From positions 1 through 9,348 of the forward strand of contig DAONEV010000157.1 of the NCBI GenBank assembly GCA_035403265.1: a DNA stretch of 9,348 bases, in the 5' to 3' direction. Below are positions 5,326-9,348 of the stretch, piece after piece; positions within the stretch are counted from its first letter, which is position 1, and the number at the start of each line of letters is the position of its first letter. The notes under the pieces are model-generated. The model did no database searches, was not told the origin of the DNA, and saw only the letters and a program-made list of their open reading frames with translations. The position numbers and the translations under genes were made by a program. Source of the DNA: JAAYVZ01 sp035403265. Lineage in GTDB: Bacteria; Acidobacteriota; Thermoanaerobaculia; Thermoanaerobaculales; Thermoanaerobaculaceae.

Positions 5326-6216
5326 GTGGACCTGCAAGACCTGATCCTTTCGTTGTCCCGCTTCTGGGGGGAGCACGGGTGCGTGCTCCAGCAGCCGTAC
5401 GACCTGGAGGTGGGGGCCGGCACCATGCACCCCGAGACGTTCCTGCGGGTGCTCGGACCCGAGCCGTACCACGTCGCCTTTGTGCAACCCTCGCGCCGGC
5501 CCGCCGACGCGCGTTTCGGCGAGAACCCCTTCCGCCTCGGCAAGCACCTGCAGATGCAGGTGATCCTCAAGCCCTCCCCGGCCGACGTCCAGGAGCTCTA
5601 TCTCAAGTCCTTGACCGCACTTGGAATCGACCCAAGCACTCACGACGTGAGGTTCGAGGAGGACAACTGGGAGTCACCGACTCTGGGTGCCTGGGGGGTC
5701 GGCTGGCAGGTGCTGCTGGACGGCATGGAGATCACCCAGTTCACCTATTTCCAGCAGGCGGGGGGGATCGACCTGCAACCGATCGCTGCCGAGCTGACCT
5801 ACGGGCTCGAGCGCATCGCCATGTTCCTGCAGCGCAAGGACTCGATCTACGACATCACCTGGGGCGCGGGCGTCGAGTACGGGCGGGTGCGCCATCAGGA
5901 CGAGGTGGAGCTGTCGCGCTACGCGTTCAACGTCGCGGACGTGGAGATGCTGCGCCGCCACTTCGAGGACTGGGAGCGCGAAGCTGGTCGCTGTCTCGAG
6001 CAGGAGGAGCCGCTGGTCGTCCCCGGGCTCGAGGCGACGCTCAAGATGTCCCACCTCTTCAACCTCATGGACGCGCGCGGCGCGGTCGCCGTGACCGAGC
6101 GCGTGGCGCTCATCGGGCGGGTCCGCAAGCTCGCGGTGCGCTGCGCCAAGGCGTTCGTGGAGCAGCGAGAGCGACTCGGCTATCCGTTGCTTGCCGGGCA
6201 GGGAGGTGAGGCATGA
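5326..6216 (+). CDS. glyQ: Glycine--tRNA ligase alpha subunit
   Basis: Catalytic subunit of the bacterial alpha2-beta2 glycyl-tRNA synthetase, which activates glycine with ATP and, with GlyS, charges tRNA-Gly in the cytoplasm. 296 residues, the normal length. The class II core is plain: FWGEHGCVLQQPYDLEVGAG at about 13-32, QPSRRPADARFGENP at 54-68, RFEEDNWESPTLGAWGVGW at about 109-127, and the TQFTYFQQAGGIDLQPIAAE strand with TYGLERIAMFLQ to about 169. The C-terminal helical part follows. The start is a GTG at 5326, well supported by GAGGTGA six bases upstream and by the family start MDLQDLILSL. Its stop overlaps the glyS start (ATGA, 6213-6216), implying coupled translation that would help keep the subunits in balance. 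No oddity in conserved residues. Confidence 0.97.
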   Translation: MDLQDLILSLSRFWGEHGCVLQQPYDLEVGAGTMHPETFLRVLGPEPYHVAFVQPSRRPADARFGENPFRLGKHLQMQVILKPSPADVQELYLKSLTALGIDPSTHDVRFEEDNWESPTLGAWGVGWQVLLDGMEITQFTYFQQAGGIDLQPIAAELTYGLERIAMFLQRKDSIYDITWGAGVEYGRVRHQDEVELSRYAFNVADVEMLRRHFEDWEREAGRCLEQEEPLVVPGLEATLKMSHLFNLMDARGAVAVTERVALIGRVRKLAVRCAKAFVEQRERLGYPLLAGQGGEA

Positions 6217-8291
6217 GCCACCAGTTCCTGCTCGAGCTGCTGTGCGAGGAGATTCCGGCCAACGCCCTGCCGAACGCCCGCCTCCAGCTCGCCGAGGGCC
6301 TGTCGAAGGGGCTCGCCGAGGCTGGACTGACGGGCTGTCAGGTTCGCACCCACTCGACCGTGCGCCGGCTCGTGGCCCACGTCTCGGGTCTTCCGGCAGG
6401 TCAGGACGATCGCCAGGAAGAGGTCACCGGTCCGCCAGCGCGGGCCGCCTACACCCCGGATGGAGAGCCGACAGCGGCGGCGCTCGGATTCGCGCGCGGC
6501 CAGGGCGTCGGCGTCGACCAGCTCAGGGTCGTGAAGGGGCCCAAGGGCGACGTGGTGGCGGTGACGCGGTTCGTCAAGGGCCGGAGCACCCCCGAGGTGC
6601 TGGCGGGCCTGGTCGTCGCCATCGTGCCGTCGATGCACTTTCCCAAGACCATGCGCTGGGGGGCGGGCGAGCACACCTTCGTGCGGCCGCTCCACAACAT
6701 CCTCGCCCTGTTCGGACAGACATGCCTCGACGAGGTGGTGCCGATTGAGCTGTTCGGCGTGACCTCGCGCGGTGTCACCTACGGCCACCGTGTCGTTTCG
6801 CCGGCCCGCCTGGAGCTGCGCGGGATTGCCGGGTTCGACGAGTACTCCACGCGACTGCAGGAGGCCGGCGTGGTGGTGGACGCAGAGGTCCGACTCCGCC
6901 AGATGACGGCCCGCGCCGGCGAGCTGGCCGCGGAGGTCGGCTGCACGGTGCGCCCCGACCAGGCGCTGATCGAGGAGCTTGTGGAGCTCGTCGAGCACCC
7001 CGGGATGGTTCGCGGCAAGCTCTCGTCCCGTTTCCTGGAGCTGCCGGAGGAGGTCCTCGTGACGACGCTCCGGCACCACCAGAAGGGACTGGTGTTGGAG
7101 AAGGGCGGGCGCGTCGCCGGCTACTTCCTGGCCGTGACCGACCGTCCGGACGATCCCGAGGGCCACATCGCCCGCGGGTGTGCCTGGGTGGCCGGCGCCA
7201 GGCTCACCGACGCGTCGTTCTTCTACGCTCAGGACCGGCGAGACTCACTGCAAGGGCGGGTTCCGGCGTTGGCCGGTGTCACGTTCCACCGCAACTGGGG
7301 CTCCTATCTCGACAAGTCCGATCACAACCTCCGGCTGGCCAGGGCTCTCGCGGAGCGGGCGGAGCTCGACGTCGACCTCGATCGGCTGGATCGGGCCTCC
7401 GAGCTTCTGAAAGCGGATCTCGTCACTGCCATGGTCGGCGAGTTCGCCGAGCTGCAGGGCGTCATGGGCGGGATCTACGCTCGCGCCGACGGGGAGCCCG
7501 ACGAGGTGTGGATGGCCATCGCCGACCAGTACCGGCCGGCGGGGCTCGACGGGGCAATCCCGCGCACTCTGGTCGGCGCCATCGTCGGCGTGGCAGATCG
7601 GCTCGACACCATGGCGGCGCTGTTCGCCACGGGCGACAAGCCCTCCGGCAGCAAGGACCCGTTTGCCTTGCGCCGGGCCGCCCTGGCCGTGGTCAAGATC
7701 TGCGCCGAGTTCCCCCTGCCCATCGACCTCGTCGGTGCGTGCCAGGACGCTGCGGGCGCAAGGGCCGGCGGGGACGAGACGGCCCTGCGGGAGTTCCTGC
7801 AGGAACGACTTCGTCACTTCCTGACCACGGTCGAGGGTGTGCGGGCCGACGTTGCCGATGCGGTGCTCGCCGCCCACTGGGGAGTGATCCCCGACGACGT
7901 GGCGCGCGCCCGGGCTCTCGAGGCTGTGCGGCAGGACGAGGTCTTTGGCTCGCTGGCCGTGGCGTTCAAGCGTGTGCGCAACATGGTAGCCAAGGGCGGT
8001 GCTGGCAGGTTCGATCAGGAGGTCCTGGTCGAGCCCGCCGAGCGCGACCTCGTCTCGGGGCTGGAGCAAGCTGAGAGCCGGGTCGGGGAGTGCCTGAGCG
8101 AGGGCGATTCCGAGGCCGCTTTGCACGCTCTGGCGCCGTTGGCGGCGCCTCTCGATCGATTCTTCACCGATGTCATGGTGCTGTGCGACGATTCCAAGTT
8201 GAAGGATGCGCGGCTCGCCTTGTTGGCCCGCATCGAAGGCCTGTTCCTGCGGCTGGCCGACGTGTCGCGCCTGGCCGCCGAGCCCCGCTGA
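6213..8291 (+). CDS. glyS: Glycine--tRNA ligase beta subunit
   Basis: Second subunit of the tetrameric glycyl-tRNA synthetase, mainly responsible for binding tRNA-Gly. 692 residues, as expected. Landmarks in order: LLCEEIPA near 9-16, FPKTMRWG at 143-150, RHHQKG at 287-292, ARLTDASFFYAQD near 328-340, KADLVTAMVGEFAELQGVMG from 400, PSGSKDPFALRR from 477 and KRVRNMV from 586 in the C-terminal anticodon-binding (DALR-like) domain. The ATG at 6213 has GGGAGGTGA upstream and overlaps the glyQ stop. One departure: before ARLTDA the family usually has a GNE(R/W)V-type motif, but this protein reads GCAWV (322-326), with Asn and Glu replaced by Cys and Ala. The open frame and normal length otherwise argue for a working gene. 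ppdK follows 26 bases later with no terminator between. Confidence 0.97.
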   Translation: MSHQFLLELLCEEIPANALPNARLQLAEGLSKGLAEAGLTGCQVRTHSTVRRLVAHVSGLPAGQDDRQEEVTGPPARAAYTPDGEPTAAALGFARGQGVGVDQLRVVKGPKGDVVAVTRFVKGRSTPEVLAGLVVAIVPSMHFPKTMRWGAGEHTFVRPLHNILALFGQTCLDEVVPIELFGVTSRGVTYGHRVVSPARLELRGIAGFDEYSTRLQEAGVVVDAEVRLRQMTARAGELAAEVGCTVRPDQALIEELVELVEHPGMVRGKLSSRFLELPEEVLVTTLRHHQKGLVLEKGGRVAGYFLAVTDRPDDPEGHIARGCAWVAGARLTDASFFYAQDRRDSLQGRVPALAGVTFHRNWGSYLDKSDHNLRLARALAERAELDVDLDRLDRASELLKADLVTAMVGEFAELQGVMGGIYARADGEPDEVWMAIADQYRPAGLDGAIPRTLVGAIVGVADRLDTMAALFATGDKPSGSKDPFALRRAALAVVKICAEFPLPIDLVGACQDAAGARAGGDETALREFLQERLRHFLTTVEGVRADVADAVLAAHWGVIPDDVARARALEAVRQDEVFGSLAVAFKRVRNMVAKGGAGRFDQEVLVEPAERDLVSGLEQAESRVGECLSEGDSEAALHALAPLAAPLDRFFTDVMVLCDDSKLKDARLALLARIEGLFLRLADVSRLAAEPR

Positions 8292-8305
8292 GGGCTCTCA
8301 ATCCA

Positions 8306-8317
8306 AGGGAGGATTCC
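8306..8317 (+). promoter_or_regulatory. Ribosome binding site deciding the ppdK start
   Basis: AGGGAGGA (8306-8313) lies four bases before the GTG at 8318, good Shine-Dalgarno spacing. The in-frame ATG at 8333 has only a weak GAGAG nearby, so the GTG is preferred, adding five residues. The 26-base glyS-ppdK gap holds nothing else. Confidence 0.6.

Positions 8318-9348
<1,031 letters not shown>

Noticed and set aside
6180..8126. Long minus-strand open frames opposite glyS (6180-7166 and 7245-8126)
   Set aside because: They lie opposite conserved GlyS motifs and have antisense-type composition without domains or start signals.

Overview
The window is high-GC bacterial chromosome (by eye about two thirds G+C), densely coding, with Shine-Dalgarno-led genes, four-base start/stop overlaps and several GTG starts. 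The genes are housekeeping or respiratory. A linked glyQ-glyS-ppdK run, an H+-type complex I with the extra N7 cysteines in NuoG, and an apparent outer-membrane lipoprotein suggest a diderm. My best guess is a deltaproteobacteria-like lineage (Desulfobacterota, Myxococcota, Binatota) or Methylomirabilota/Rokubacteria; this placement is an inference from gene content, not a database result.

Region 1 (1-2983, minus strand) is the start of a complex I operon read leftwards: nuoA, nuoE, nuoF and the N-terminal part of nuoG, which runs off the left edge. nuoA and nuoE overlap by four bases, nuoE and nuoF are two bases apart, and nuoF and nuoG are eleven apart, so this is one transcript. nuoB, nuoC and nuoD, usually found between nuoA and nuoE, are absent here. 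A good sigma70-type promoter (TTGACG, 18 bases, TAGTAT) lies just upstream of nuoA. NuoE, NuoF and NuoG form the NADH-dehydrogenase arm (FMN and Fe-S clusters); NuoA belongs to the membrane arm.

Region 2 (2984-3601) is a 177-base divergent spacer followed by a plus-strand two-CBS-domain protein with an unusual CxxCxC in its first CBS unit. The spacer holds a perfect 8-bp inverted repeat followed by T-rich sequence.

Region 3 (3602-5148) is a convergent gap and a minus-strand phospholipase D/cardiolipin-synthase-type lipoprotein with two intact HKD motifs. Directly after its stop codon, in the same frame, lies about 100 codons of Cys-rich open frame with one CxxCH motif, possibly a cytochrome c remnant.

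Region 4 (5149-9348, plus strand) is a short divergent spacer, then glyQ and glyS (the two subunits of the alpha2-beta2 glycyl-tRNA synthetase, overlapping by four bases), then the first 343 codons of ppdK (pyruvate, phosphate dikinase). A perfect 9-bp hairpin sits directly before the glyQ ribosome binding site.

I see no mobile element, CRISPR array, tRNA, rRNA, toxin-antitoxin or defence system. Nothing here amounts to a new multi-gene system. The points worth a second look are small: the shortened nuo order, the Cys-rich frame after the PLD gene, the glyQ leader hairpin, the altered GlyS motif and the cysteine cluster in the CBS protein.
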